The position numbers were made by a program, and so were the translations under genes. A DNA stretch of 64,000 nt from Streptomyces huasconensis. GTDB lineage: Bacteria; Actinomycetota; Actinomycetes; Streptomycetales; Streptomycetaceae. The notes beneath the pieces are model-generated. The model made no database searches, was not told the origin of the DNA, and saw only the letters and a program-made list of their open reading frames with translations. Positions 28,503-38,295 of this stretch are shown here, one piece after another. Position 1 is the first letter of the stretch, and every line of letters starts with the position of its first letter. The stretch spans positions 31,498 to 95,497 of the forward strand of contig RBWT01000005.1 of the NCBI GenBank assembly GCA_004010275.1, given 5' to 3'.

Positions 28503-29820
28503 ACCGGACCCGGACCCGGAGCCGGACCCGGAGCCGCGTCGCCTTCCGCGGCTTCCTCGCCGCCTGCCTGCTCGCCGTCACCGCGGGCGCCTGCACGGCC
28601 GAGCGGCCCGAGACCCTCGTCGTCCTCGGCCCCTGGACGGGCGACGAGGGCGAGGCGTTCGAAGCGATGCTGAACAAGCTCGACGACGGCACGGGACAGA
28701 CGTACACCTACCAGGGGACCCGTTCCCTGCGCGAGACGCTCGTCGCGCAGCTGGAGGCGGACGCCCCGCCGGACGTGGCGATCCTCAACAGCCTTGGCGA
28801 GCTGACCGAGTACGCCCGGGCCGGCCGGCTCAGGCCGCTCACCACCACGGCCGCCGCCCGCGCCTATCCGCCGTGGGCGCCGCCCCTGTCCGTCGACGGC
28901 ACGCGCCGCACCTACTGGGTGCCGCTGAAGGTCGACCTGAAGAGCCTGGTGTGGCGCAAGGCCGGCCAGGGCGCGCGCTCCGCCGCGGCCCCGAAGTGGT
29001 GCGTCGCCCTCGCCTCGCAGGCCACCTCGGGCTGGCCGGGCACCGACTGGATCGAGGACATCCTGCTGCACCGGGCGGGCCCCGACGTCTACACCGAGTG
29101 GGCCACCGGCCGCCTCAGCTGGCGCGACCCCCGCGTCCGCGACGCCTGGACGACGTGGGCCGCCCTCCTCGGCAAGCGCTCCAAGGCCTCCGTCGACCAG
29201 TCCCTGACCATGTCGTACGTGGGCACGCCCGACCCGGCGGCGAACGGCGGCGGGGCCCCGCGCGGCCTGCTCGGCTCCATGACGCCGCGCTGCACGCACG
29301 AGCACCAGAGCGCCTTCATCCGGTACGTCTACGCGGACGACGACCGGGTCCGCGTCGACCCGGCCGCGGGCTTCCTGCGCGGCGTCCCGCCCACGACGGC
29401 GCCTACGAGGTGGCGGGCGACATGGCCGCCGTCTTCAGCGACAACCCGGCCGCCCGCACCCTCGTCGAGCGCCTGTCGGGCGGCACGGCCCGCACGCTGT
29501 GGCGCTCGCAGGCGCAGCGGGAGCTGCGGCCGTTCTTTCCGGACGCGGCCGACCCCCAGCCGACCGACCCCACGGGACGGCGCATCGCCGACATCCTCAC
29601 CCGCGAGGCGGACACGCTCTGCTTTGACGCCTCGGACGTGATGGCGCCGGGGCTGCGCGACGCCTTCCACCGCGCCGTCCTGCGGTACTTCAGGGACCCC
29701 AAGGAGGCACGGCTCGACGAACTCCTCGAACAGCTGGACGCGGTCCGCGAGGACGCCGCCCCGGACACGGCGCCGGGCCGGCTGCCCGCGTCCGGCGTCT
29801 GCGCGCCGCCCGGCGGCTGA
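28499..29820 (+). CDS. GlnH-like solute-binding lipoprotein (frameshifted once)
   Basis: GTG 28499 overlaps the previous stop. An Arg-rich start and hydrophobic stretch end in a lipobox-like AGAC, so the mature protein is a lipoprotein on the outer membrane face. The body begins like a family 1 substrate-binding protein (ETLVVLGPWTGDEGEAF, ADAPPDVAILNSLGEL, YWVPLKVDLKSLVWRK). The frame changes near 29400 and ends at TGA 29818-29820 after a helical C-terminus. There is no ABC permease or ATPase gene nearby, so it is a sensor component and not a transporter part. It ends convergently, 21 bases from the next gene. Confidence 0.8.
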
Positions 29821-29841
29821 GCCCCCGCAGGGCGGCGCAGG

Positions 29842-31705
29842 TCAGCGGAGCAGCTCCGGCGGGCAGGGTGTGCCGCGCGGGATCTGGTAGGGCGAGCCGA
29901 GCCGGTACGTACCGGCCTTCGGGCGATCAGCTCGGTCCACTTGTCGCCCGCCCGGTCCTCCGCCGACTCCGCCAGACAGCCGTTGACGTTGGCGTACTCC
30001 TTGGGCAGGTCCTCGTCGTCCGCGCGGCGCTGCTTGGACTCCTCGGTCTCCCGGGGGCGCTCCACGCCCTTGCCCTCGTCGTCGACGACACGCTCAGCCA
30101 CGGGGAGTACGGGATGCGGATCAGGACGCGGCCCGGCTTGTCCACGCGGAGCGTCATCTCGCCCTGCTCGGCCCGCACCACCACGGCGTGCGGCTCGGCG
30201 AGCGGCGTCGGGTCGGTGACCTCGTACAGCTGCCAGTTGTCGTCGGCCCACACCTTCTTCAGGTACGGCAGGCCGTTCTCGATGAGCTGTGCCTCCCGCT
30301 TGCCGCCGTCGCCGTCGGGCTCGCCGTAGGGCAGCACGACGTAATGCACGGACCAGCGCTTGAGCCACTCGTGGTAGTTCGCGGAGTTGAGGGTGTCGTC
30401 GTAGAAGAGGGGGTTGCGCTCCATGTCGGCCTGCCGGTTCCAGCCGCGGGCCAGCTGCACGTTCTGGGGCAGCGCGGAGGCCTCGCGGTGGCTGCGGGCG
30501 GGCACCACCTCGACGCGGCCCCGCTCGGCGCCGACCTCCTGGAGTTCGTTGAGCAGCGGCGCCAGCTCACGCGACCAGGACGCCTCGGGCGTGGTGTGGA
30601 TGATGTCGTCGACGGTCTTGTACCCCACCCACCCGGTGAAGACGGCGAAGGACAGCACGACCGCGTACCACTTGCGGGACTTGCGCACGGTGTACGGCAG
30701 GGCGGCGATCAGCGCGACGCCGGTGAAGGACATCGCGAGGCGGGTGATGTTGGACCCGATCTGCGAGCTGATGATCCACACGCCGAGCACGAACGCCGCG
30801 TAGACGGCCGTCGTGATCCGCACCGTCGTCCACTGCTTCGGTACGAGGAAGTAGACGGCCGCCGCGCACACCAGCGGCAGCGACGCCGACCCGAAGGACA
30901 TCGGCTGGGTGCCGGAGAACGGGAAGAGCCACGCGGACACGCCCACCACGACGGCGGGCGCGAGTCCGAGCGCGTACGCGCCCGGGTAGCGCTTGCTGAG
31001 GAAGAGCGCGACGGCGACGAGCCCCACGAAAAGCCCCGCCACCGGGCTGCCCATCGTCGCGAGCGCGGCGAACGGCGCGGCGACCAGGGCCTTGGCCCAC
31101 CGCTTGTAGCGCCAGCGGTGCGGCCAGCAGAAGACGGCGGCGACCGCCATGAGCGCGAACATCTGACCGAGGCCAAACGTCACGCGGCCCGATATGGCGT
31201 TGCACAGCAGCGCGAAGACACCCGCGAGGGCGGGCCACATCGGCTCCTTCACCGCACGGCTGCGCACCAGGATCAGGGTGAGCAGCGTGGCGGAGATCGT
31301 CCCCGCGATCATCATCGTGGTCCGCACGCCGAGCACCGACATCAGGTACGGCGAGATGACGCTGTACGACACCGGGTGCATGCCGCCGTACCAGGCGAGG
31401 TTGTACGCCGAGGCGGGGTGCCGGCCGACGAACTCCGCCCAGGCGTCCTGCGCCGCGAGGTCGCCGCCGCTGTTGGCGAAGACGAAGAACCAGACGACGT
31501 GCAGCACACCGGCGAGCACCGTCACGGTGAGCACCGGGCGGCGCAGGAGGTGCTGCTTCCAGGTGGACCAAGGGGTGTCCGGCCGGCCCGCGCCGGTGGT
31601 CTGTGCGGAGGGCAGCGGTATTCGCGGGCCGGTGCCGCGGCCCGCGCCCTCGCTGCCGTCCGGCTCGGTCCCTGCGTCGGCGCGCGTCGGCTCCGCTGTT
31701 GCCAC
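29842..31705 (-). CDS. Polytopic membrane protein, GT-C or MFS-like (frameshifted near end)
   Basis: GTG 31705 is preceded by GGGGAGAGAG. A cytoplasmic Pro/Gly-rich head is followed by 11 or so membrane segments, with the first outer loop carrying Asp and His residues (NSGGDLAAQDAWAEFVGRH; YNLAWYGGMHPVSYS), and a soluble extracytoplasmic C-terminal domain of about 230 residues. The early acidic loop and large outer domain resemble GT-C glycosyltransferases that use lipid-linked sugars, but I cannot prove catalytic residues. The frame changes near 30100 and near 29925; the corrected end reads AGTYRLGSPYQIPRGTPCP. It lies downstream of the carboxypeptidase on the same strand. Confidence 0.7.
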
Positions 31706-31836
31706 TGGAGGCTCTCTCCCCGTGTCGTCCGTGTTCCGGAGTACCCGGGTTCGAGCCGGCGAGGGTCCGTCCCGGACACCCCGTCCTCGGCCCCGGCGTA
31801 CTGCCCCCCGAGCTTGTGACGCTAGCACGCAGACGC

Positions 31837-31865
31837 GGGGGAAAGCCCGGGGTGGGCCTTCCCCC
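31837..31865 (-). terminator. Hairpin downstream of carboxypeptidase gene
   Basis: A 12-base stem with one mismatch (GGGGGAAAGCCC with GGGCCTTCCCCC) and a short loop lie 53 bases past the carboxypeptidase stop on the minus strand. It probably separates that gene from the membrane-protein gene. Confidence 0.6.
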
Positions 31866-31917
31866 GCGGGGGTTCGGCGTGTTCGCGCCATTGATCGGCG
31901 GGCGTGCCCGCGACGTG

Positions 31918-34604
31918 TCAGCCGACGCGCTTGAGCTTCGCGCCGAGGCCGGGTTCCGCGAGATCCTTCTGGAGGGCGACGGGCACCTTGACCGCGTCAC
32001 CCTTGCCGTCGCCGACGCTCAGCACGCCGACCTCGGTGCCGGCCTTCGCGGTGTGCGGCACCGGCTTGCCCTTCGGCTCCGACATGTGCAGCTTCACCGT
32101 CAGGCCGGGCCAGCCCACCGCGGAGACGTCCTTGGTCGCCACCACCGGGGTGGTGCCGCCGAGGCCGTCGTCCACCTGACCGACGACGTCGCCCTTCTTG
32201 ACGATGGTCTTGGCGGTCAGCGCGTCCTGCCCGGCCTCGATGAGCTTGCGGGTGACGCCGGTGACCTCGTCGATGTTGGCGACGCCGTTCTTTCCGAACT
32301 GGCCGAGGGCGGCGCCGATGATCGTCTGCGTCTCGCCGCCGACCTTCTTCTCCGCGGCGAAGAGGATGTTGCCGCCCGCGGCCGTGGTGGTGCCGGTCTT
32401 GATGCCGATGGCGACGGTCGGGACGAGGCCGAAGAAGTTGTTCTGCTTCTCGTTGTTGAGGTCCTTGTAGCTGGGCTGGCGGGAGATCTCGTTGAAGACG
32501 GGGTTCTTCATCGCGGCCCGGCCGAGCTTCACGAGGTCCTCGGCGGTGGACACGGTCGTCTTGTCCAGGCCGCTGGGGTCCGTGTAGTGGGTGTTCTTCA
32601 TCCCCAGCTCCTTGGCCGTCTTGTTCATCTTCGCGACGAACGCGTCCTCGGAGCCGCTCTTGGAGTCCCAGCGGGCGAGCAGCTTGGCGATGTTGTTGGC
32701 GGACGGCAGCATGACCGCCTGGAGCGCCTCGTACTGGGTGATCTTCTGGCCCTCGGCGACCCGGACGACGGACTCCTGCTCGGCCTTGCCCGTCTTGTAG
32801 TGCTTCTCGGCGGCGGCGTCGACGGGGATCTTCGGGCCGTCCTTGCCCTTCTCCAGCGGGTGGTCCCGCAGGATCACGTAGACCGTCATGACCTTCGCGA
32901 TGGAGGCGATCGGTACGGGCTTCTGGTCACCGGACGTGCCGAACGAACCGATGCCGTTGACGTCCATCGCGGCCTGGCCCTGGGACGGCCACGGCACGGA
33001 CGGCTTGTCGCCCCCGAAGGAGACGGACTGCTCGGCGGTGAGCTTCAGGGTGGGCGAGGGCAGCGGGCGCACGGCCTGTACGACCGCAAAGACGACCACC
33101 AGGAGCAGGGCGATCGGCGTCCAGATCTTGACCCTGCGCACGGCGGTGCGGACCGGGGTCTCGGGCGGCGGCGGAGTGTTGGTCAGCTCGGCGAGCAGAT
33201 CGAGCGGAGGCTTCGGCGGCAGCGGCTGCTGAGTGGTGGGCTCTACGGGGGGGGGGCTGCTCGCGGTCTTCGCCGTCGGCCTTCGGCTCGGCCTTGGCGC
33301 CGGCCGCGGGCTTCGCGACGGGGGCGCCGGCGGCGGGCTTCGCGGCGGGAGCGCCGGTCTTGCTCTTGCCGGACGGCTCGTCGAGCGGCTTCAGGGCGAC
33401 GAACTTACTGGTCCGCTCGGAGTCCCGCTCCGCCTTTGCGCCCGGCTTTGCGTCCTGCTTTGCGCCCGGCTTTGCGTCCTCCTCCGCACCCTTCTTCGCA
33501 GCCGCCTCGCCACCGAGCTTGAGCATGGTGGTCGGCTGATCCACCTCCGGCTTGCGGGCCGGAGCCTTGAAGACGGCGGTGGGCTGATCGACACCGGCGG
33601 ACTTGGCGGGCTTGGGGGCCTCGGACTTGGGGTCGGCGTCGGTCGCCTTGGGCTTGGCGTCGGCGGGCTTGGGGTCGGTCGCCTTGGGCTCGGAATCCGT
33701 GGCCTCGGGCTCGGCGGCGTCGCCGGCCTTGGCCGGGGTGGCGGGCTTCGCGTCACCGCCGACCTTCGCGGCCTCGCCGGGCTTCGCAGCCTCGGCAGGC
33801 TTCACGGTCTCGGCGGGCTTCGCGGTCTCGGCGGGCTTCGCAGCCTCGGCAGGCTTCGTGCCGCTGGTGGACTTCGTGTCGGCGCCACCCTTGGCGTCAC
33901 CATCCGACTCCACGCCGACTTCGCGTCACCGCCGACCTTCGCGGCCTCGGCGGGCTTCACGTCACCGTTCGGCTCGCGGCTCGGCAGGCTTCACGTCACC
34001 GTTCGCTTCGCGGCCTCAGCAGGCTTCGCGCCACCACTCGGCTTCGCGCCATCGCCAGGCTTCGCGTCACCGCTCGGCTTCGCGGCCTCGTCGGCCTTCG
34101 CGGCGTCACGCCCCGCGGATGCCGCCTTCGCGGAAGCGTCGTCCCCGTCGGAGTCAGCGCCCCCGGAGGTCGTCTCATCCTTGGCGGCCTTGTCGCCGGA
34201 AACCTCGCCCGCCGCCTCAGCAGGACCGTCACTGCTGGACCCGGCCTCGTCGTCCTCGCCCGAGGCATCGGGCGCCCGGGAGCCGTCCCGGTCCGCCTCG
34301 GGGTGCGCGTCGTCGAGCCGGCGACCCACGCCGCCACGGCGTCCCGGAGCCGCCCGTCACCGCCGCCCTCGCCGTCGGAAGCCGCAGCCTCAGCCGCGGA
34401 ACCCTCCGAGGTCGCGTCGCGCCCCTCGGAGACCCCCTTCGTGGAGAAGACCGCCGTCGCCTGGTCCCTGCGCGCCGCGGGGACCTCGCGGGCCACCGCC
34501 AGGCGCGGGTCCCGTTCCTCCGGTGCGGGCACAGAAGGATCTGCCGCAGTCGGGTTCCCCGACGACTTCCGCTGCTTCGACCTGTCGGGGGTCTCGCCCG
34601 CCAC
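31918..34604 (-). CDS. D-Ala-D-Ala carboxypeptidase with giant low-complexity N-terminus
   Basis: GTG 34604 follows GAGGAGG. The first 470 or so residues are cytoplasmic, Ala/Pro/Lys/Glu-rich, with many KPAEA and GDAKP repeats. A membrane helix (IWTPIALLLVVVFAVVQAV) follows, and then an S11 carboxypeptidase domain: nucleophile in IASIAKVM, PSANNIA, and IKTGTT, plus a C-terminal beta domain. It trims the peptidoglycan stem peptide outside the membrane. The coding sense changes frame near 34325, 33960 and 33250, the last at a run of ten G (33247-33256). The repeat-rich head has no known enzymatic role; it may bind cytoplasmic partners. Confidence 0.88.
33640..34100. repeat. Degenerate coding repeats in carboxypeptidase head
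   Basis: Imperfect 12- to 24-base units of the type GCGGGCTTCGCGGTCTCG recur here, encoding Lys-Pro-Ala-Glu-type repeats on the minus strand. Such internal repetition explains the frame slips in the gene. Confidence 0.7.
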
Positions 34605-34844
34605 CGATGCCTCCTCGTACGCCATGCCGTATGCCGATGCTGACGCGGCCGGTGCCCGGCCATGCGCCAAAACCGGTCCGGACCCCACTGTCCGAACCGT
34701 GTACCAGTGTCCTGTGTGAGGGCTTAACCCCGGTGGTAGACGAGAACGACATACCTACTGGTTCCAGTACATCCCGCCCACGCACTCTCGACAGACCAAT
34801 GTGAGAGGGGTCACCCTGTCATTCATCCACGCGGGGAGGCATGG

Positions 34845-35870
34845 ATGGGCAGGAGCCGCAGAACAATTCCGGAGGAGCTTCTGCTGCTCGCTTTGGACCC
34901 GGCCACGGGTACCACGGCGCAGCCGCAGTCGCTCGACCTCGGTCTGGCCGGAGCACAGCTAGTGGAGCTGGCGCTGGCCGGACGGATAGCCCCAGACGGG
35001 GATCGTATCGCCGTGGTGATGCCACGGCCGACCGGAGATCCGACTCTGGACTCCGCACTGGAACTGCTGCGCAGGCGCGGCAGCCCGGTTCGGGCCGTCC
35101 ACTGGATCGGCGGGCCCCGGCTGGGGCTGCGCCAGACGTACCTCTCGCACCTGGAGCGGTGCGGCATGGTTCATGCCGTGGCGGGCCAGATGTGCGGGGT
35201 GCTGCCGACGACTCGCTACCAAGCGACGGACACGGCCATCAGCCGGGAAATCAGGTCCCGGCTCGATTCGGCGATCCGCACCGGCGTACCGCCGGACCCG
35301 CGGACCGCCGCGCTCGCCGCCCTGGCCCACGCGGTCGGTCTCGGCAAGCATCTGTACCCCGGCAACGAAGGGCGTTCGTCGCGCTCCCGTCTCCGGGACC
35401 TCATCAGGCACGACCCGATGGGCGGCCTCGTGGCGCACGCCGTGATGGACGTCCAGAACGGTGTGGCGGCCCAGCCGCGCCGCAGCGCCGCACCGGCGGG
35501 ACCCGCGGGCCCCGGCGGCCGGCAGCCGGCCAGGGCGGCGGCGGACCCGGACCGCATCCCGATGCAGCCGCGCCGCGGTTCCATGGCCCGCGCCGTGGCC
35601 CACCGACTACGGCGACAGCGCACCACCTCACCAGCGCCGCACCGAAGTCCCCCCCCAGACCCGGTACGGGAGCCGCTGGGCCGTGCGGGGCGCGGCACCG
35701 GACCGTCCGGAGGACGACACCCCGGTACCGCCGCCCCGCGCGGCCGCATACCCCCAGACGTCCGCACCCCACACGTCCGCCCGCACGTTCGCACCCCCAC
35801 ACGTCCGCCCGCACGTTCGCACATCGGCTGTTTCCCAGCGGTGCCACGCACGTTGGTGGCACTCTGCTGA
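34845..35870 (+). CDS. GPP34 (GOLPH3/VPS74-like) phosphoprotein
   Basis: ATG 34845 has GGGAGG five bases upstream. Residues 1-220 match the GPP34 family: TIPEELLLLALDPATG, then LAGAQLVELALAGRI, and a C-terminal helical part with VPPDPRTAALAALAHAVGL and RDLIRHDPMGG. In eukaryotes the family binds PI4P and sorts glycosyltransferases; the role in streptomycetes is unclear. After about residue 265 the translation becomes Pro/Arg/His-rich and includes a duplicated 28-base unit. Another frame there reads more naturally, so a one-base error near 35620 is likely and the true stop uncertain. Confidence 0.82.
   Translation: MGRSRRTIPEELLLLALDPATGTTAQPQSLDLGLAGAQLVELALAGRIAPDGDRIAVVMPRPTGDPTLDSALELLRRRGSPVRAVHWIGGPRLGLRQTYLSHLERCGMVHAVAGQMCGVLPTTRYQATDTAISREIRSRLDSAIRTGVPPDPRTAALAALAHAVGLGKHLYPGNEGRSSRSRLRDLIRHDPMGGLVAHAVMDVQNGVAAQPRRSAAPAGPAGPGGRQPARAAADPDRIPMQPRRGSMARAVAHRLRRQRTTSPAPHRSPPPDPVREPLGRAGRGTGPSGGRHPGTAAPRGRIPPDVRTPHVRPHVRTPTRPPARSHIGCFPAVPRTLVALC
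35771..35822. repeat. 28-bp direct repeat at end of GPP34 gene
   Basis: The sequence beginning ACACGTCCGCCCGCACGTTC starts at 35771 and again at 35799, nearly two full units of period 28. A third partial unit precedes it. It lies in the doubtful 3' part of the GPP34 reading frame. Confidence 0.8.
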
Positions 35871-35918
35871 GCAGTAGATACGCAAAATCGAGGCAGGCAA
35901 GCCGGAGGTGCACGTCCC

Positions 35919-36776
35919 GTGGCGTCCAATGTCAATCCCACCGTCAGGCGACGTCGGCTGGGGCAGGAGCTCCGCCGGCTCCGTGAGCTCAAGGGCATGA
36001 CGGCCGAGGAAGTCGCCGAGCGGCTGCTCGTCTCGCAGTCGAAGATCAGCAGACTGGAGAACGGCCGTCGCTCGATCAGCCAGCGCGACGTCCGTGACCT
36101 GTGCGGTGTCTACGAGGTCGAGGACCACCGCATCGTCGACTCCCTGATGCAGATGGCCAAGGACTCCCGGCAGCAGGGCTGGTGGCACTCCTTCGGCGAC
36201 ATCCCGTACAGCGTGTACATCGGTCTGGAGACGGACGCCGCGTCCTTGCGCGTGTACGACCCGCAGGTCGTCCCCGGCCTGCTCCAGACCCGCGCCTACG
36301 CCGAGGCGTTGATCACCGGCGCGCTGCCGGAGACCACGACGACCGACATCGAGAAACGCGTCCAGGTGCGCATGCGCCGCCAGGAACGCATCGCCGCGCC
36401 GGAGAACCCGCTGCGCCTGTGGACCGTTCTGGACGAGTCCGCGCTGCGCCGCGTCGTCGGCTCCCGGCAGCTGATGCACGACCAGCTGGAGCATCTCCTG
36501 GAGCAGTCGCAGCTGCCCCACGTGACGGTCCAGGTGATCCCCTTCGACCTCGGCGCCCACCCCGGCCTGAACGGGCAGTACGCGATCCTGGAGTTCCCCG
36601 ACGCGGCGGACTCCAGCGTGGTCTACATCGAGGGCGTCACGAGCGATCTCTACCTGGAGAAGGCGAACGACGTCCAGCAGTACAGCGTGATGTACGAGCA
36701 CCTGCGGGCGCAGGCGCTCAACGTCGAGCAATCACGCCAGCTCATCGCGGGTATCGCGAAGGACTACGCCCGCTGA
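35919..36776 (+). CDS. XRE-family regulator with DUF5753 domain
   Basis: GTG 35919 with GGAGG ten bases upstream. The 285-residue protein has an XRE helix-turn-helix (LGQELRRLRELKGMTAEEVA, VSQSKISRLENGRRSIS), then the DUF5753 ligand-like domain (YDPQVVPGLLQTRAYAEALI; MRRQERIAAPENPLRLWTVL; HVTVQVIPFDLGAHPGLNG). It belongs to the large streptomycete WhiJ-like group and pairs with the DUF397 gene downstream. Such pairs control development or antibiotic production, with the DUF397 partner modulating the DNA-binding protein. Nothing unusual is seen. Confidence 0.92.
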   Translation: MASNVNPTVRRRRLGQELRRLRELKGMTAEEVAERLLVSQSKISRLENGRRSISQRDVRDLCGVYEVEDHRIVDSLMQMAKDSRQQGWWHSFGDIPYSVYIGLETDAASLRVYDPQVVPGLLQTRAYAEALITGALPETTTTDIEKRVQVRMRRQERIAAPENPLRLWTVLDESALRRVVGSRQLMHDQLEHLLEQSQLPHVTVQVIPFDLGAHPGLNGQYAILEFPDAADSSVVYIEGVTSDLYLEKANDVQQYSVMYEHLRAQALNVEQSRQLIAGIAKDYAR

Positions 36777-36989
36777 ACCCGTGAGGTCATGAGGCAAGGG
36801 GCGGCAAGGTACACCCTTGCCGGGGCGGGGCGGAAGGCCCACCTGGTATATGCCATCCGGTCGAGTGAACGGCCCCTTCACGCGCCGAGGTTGGCGAGTA
36901 GCGTCATTCACGCCATCGAGCAGGAACGCTGGCGCACACCGCGGTCATGCGGTGGGAGCAACTCACCAACTGTGCAAACCGGAGAAAAC

Positions 36990-37199
36990 ATGGCAATTCA
37001 GCAGGGTGTCTCGCATGCCTGGGTCAAGTCCTCCTACTCCACCGGCAACGGTGCGTGCGTCGAGGTCAAGTCACCCCGGGCGACCGGTATCGCGGTGCGT
37101 GACTCCAAGGTCGTCGAGGGTCCGGTCCTCGCCTTCCCCGCCGACTCGTGGAACGCGTTCGTCGCCGAGGTGAGCCGGGGGGCTGCCGATCTCGCGTGA
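36990..37199 (+). CDS. DUF397 small protein (partner of XRE regulator)
   Basis: ATG 36990 is preceded by GGAG in GGAGAAAACATG. The 69-residue protein has the DUF397 signature: WVKSSYSTGNGACVEV, then IAVRDSKVVEGPVLAFPADSW and AFVAEV. It lies 213 bases downstream of the XRE gene and may have its own promoter in the AT-richer gap, where TGTGCAAACC precedes the start. Proteins of this type act with the neighbouring XRE regulator. Confidence 0.9.
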   Translation: MAIQQGVSHAWVKSSYSTGNGACVEVKSPRATGIAVRDSKVVEGPVLAFPADSWNAFVAEVSRGAADLA

Positions 37200-37275
37200 A
37201 CCGGCAGCACCGGCCGGTGATACCGGTACACAGCAGAACAACCGCAGCGCCACAACCGGATAAGCACCACCGTAT

Positions 37276-37316
37276 GAGCCCTCTCGACTGGCCCGCCGTC
37301 CCGGCCGAGGGGGCTC
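37276..37316. terminator. Bidirectional hairpin after DUF397 gene
   Basis: An 11-base stem, GAGCCCTCTCG with CGAGGGGGCTC and one G-U pair, lies between the convergent DUF397 gene and the gene ending at 37326. It fits a shared terminator. Confidence 0.7.
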
Positions 37317-37325
37317 GGCCTTGCT

Positions 37326-38183
37326 TCAGCGCAGCTGGTCGGCGTAGAGGTCCGTGCCCGGCACCGTCGGGATGAACGACGCGACCAGCTCCACCCGCCC
37401 GAGCCCGGACCCGGCCACGGCTGCGTCCCGCCCGGTGAAGTGCGCCTCCCAGCACTTCCGCGGGTCCTCCTGGAGGAACCACAGCAGCGTCAGCCGGGTG
37501 TCCACGCCCTCGACCTGCTTCACGTACGTCATCCGGTCGCCCGGCAGCGGCGTCGGCCGGAAGACCGTCACCATCGCGGCCGGCGAACCAGCGAGCATGC
37601 CCGGCAGGTGCCGGTCCCGCAGCCACTCCAGCAACTCCCCCCTCGCTCGCGGCCCTTCCGCGTCGATGACCTCCAGAACCAGCCCCTTGTACGGGTGGTC
37701 GAGGGCGTGAAAGTCGCGCGGGCCCGCCGCGCCGTCCCGGTAGACGGTCGCCTCGTGGTCCTGGAAGGCGGTGAAGACGTGGGTGCGCTCCCGGTAGACG
37801 CGGCCGTCGCGGTTCAGCCGCTTGTTGATGCCGACCGTCCACTTCATGTGGTCGTCGTAGCGGCCCTCCGTGATCCAGTACGTGGAGAGGTAGCACCCCG
37901 CGGTGACCGGTTCGGCGATCGCGGACTTCGCGGGGTAGCGCAGGAGTTGCAGCTCCCGGGTGGCGACCCAGCGGCGCCCCGCGTACATCCAGGGCATGGC
38001 CATCGCGCCGGCGTAGTAGTGGTCGTCCTCGTACCAGCGGTTGTACGCGAACTCGTGCCCGGGGTGCGGCTCGACCATGGTGATCAGGGCGTGCCCCGGG
38101 CGCACGCCGTAGGGCCCGACGGCGGCCAGCTCGGCGTACACGTCACTGCGGGTGTCTTCTCCACTGCGGGTCTCTTCTCCCAT
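37326..38183 (-). CDS. Two-domain dimeric alpha/beta barrel protein (EthD-like)
   Basis: ATG 38183 follows GAGAGG. The 285-residue protein has two ferredoxin-like halves: residues 30-150 (ALITMVEPHPGHEFAYNRW, YEDDHYYAGAMAMPWMYAG) and residues 175-270 (GLVLEVIDAEGPRARGEL, WLRDRHLPGMLAGSPAAM). This resembles EthD or muconolactone-isomerase-type barrels fused in tandem. Family members bind or convert hydrophobic substrates in degradation pathways. It is divergent from an SDR gene and the gap carries a CTGACG-N3-CGTCAG palindrome, linking it to the catabolic set at 57-64 kb. The reaction is unknown. Confidence 0.7.
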   Translation of the reverse strand: MGEETRSGEDTRSDVYAELAAVGPYGVRPGHALITMVEPHPGHEFAYNRWYEDDHYYAGAMAMPWMYAGRRWVATRELQLLRYPAKSAIAEPVTAGCYLSTYWITEGRYDDHMKWTVGINKRLNRDGRVYRERTHVFTAFQDHEATVYRDGAAGPRDFHALDHPYKGLVLEVIDAEGPRARGELLEWLRDRHLPGMLAGSPAAMVTVFRPTPLPGDRMTYVKQVEGVDTRLTLLWFLQEDPRKCWEAHFTGRDAAVAGSGLGRVELVASFIPTVPGTDLYADQLR

Positions 38184-38242
38184 GCCTCTCCCCTGCCTCA
38201 TCTCCTGGCTCTCTCTTCCGCCTCCCTGCGGACGCCCATACT

Positions 38243-38257
38243 CTGACGCCCCGTCAG
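38243..38257. promoter_or_regulatory. Palindromic operator CTGACG-CCC-CGTCAG
   Basis: A perfect 6-3-6 dyad in the 112-base divergent gap between the barrel-protein gene and the SDR gene, 59 and 38 bases from their starts. The same palindrome with other spacers occurs upstream of the LLM genes at 61.9 and 63.9 kb. It is typical in size for a TetR-family operator. Confidence 0.75.
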
Positions 38258-38295
38258 ACAAACCACCAGAGCACCGCCGGAGCCGGGAGGGCCCC

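Noticed and set aside
31603..33522. Plus-strand frame of 639 codons opposite the carboxypeptidase gene
   Set aside because: The minus strand holds the intact S11 carboxypeptidase motifs; the plus frame is its shadow.
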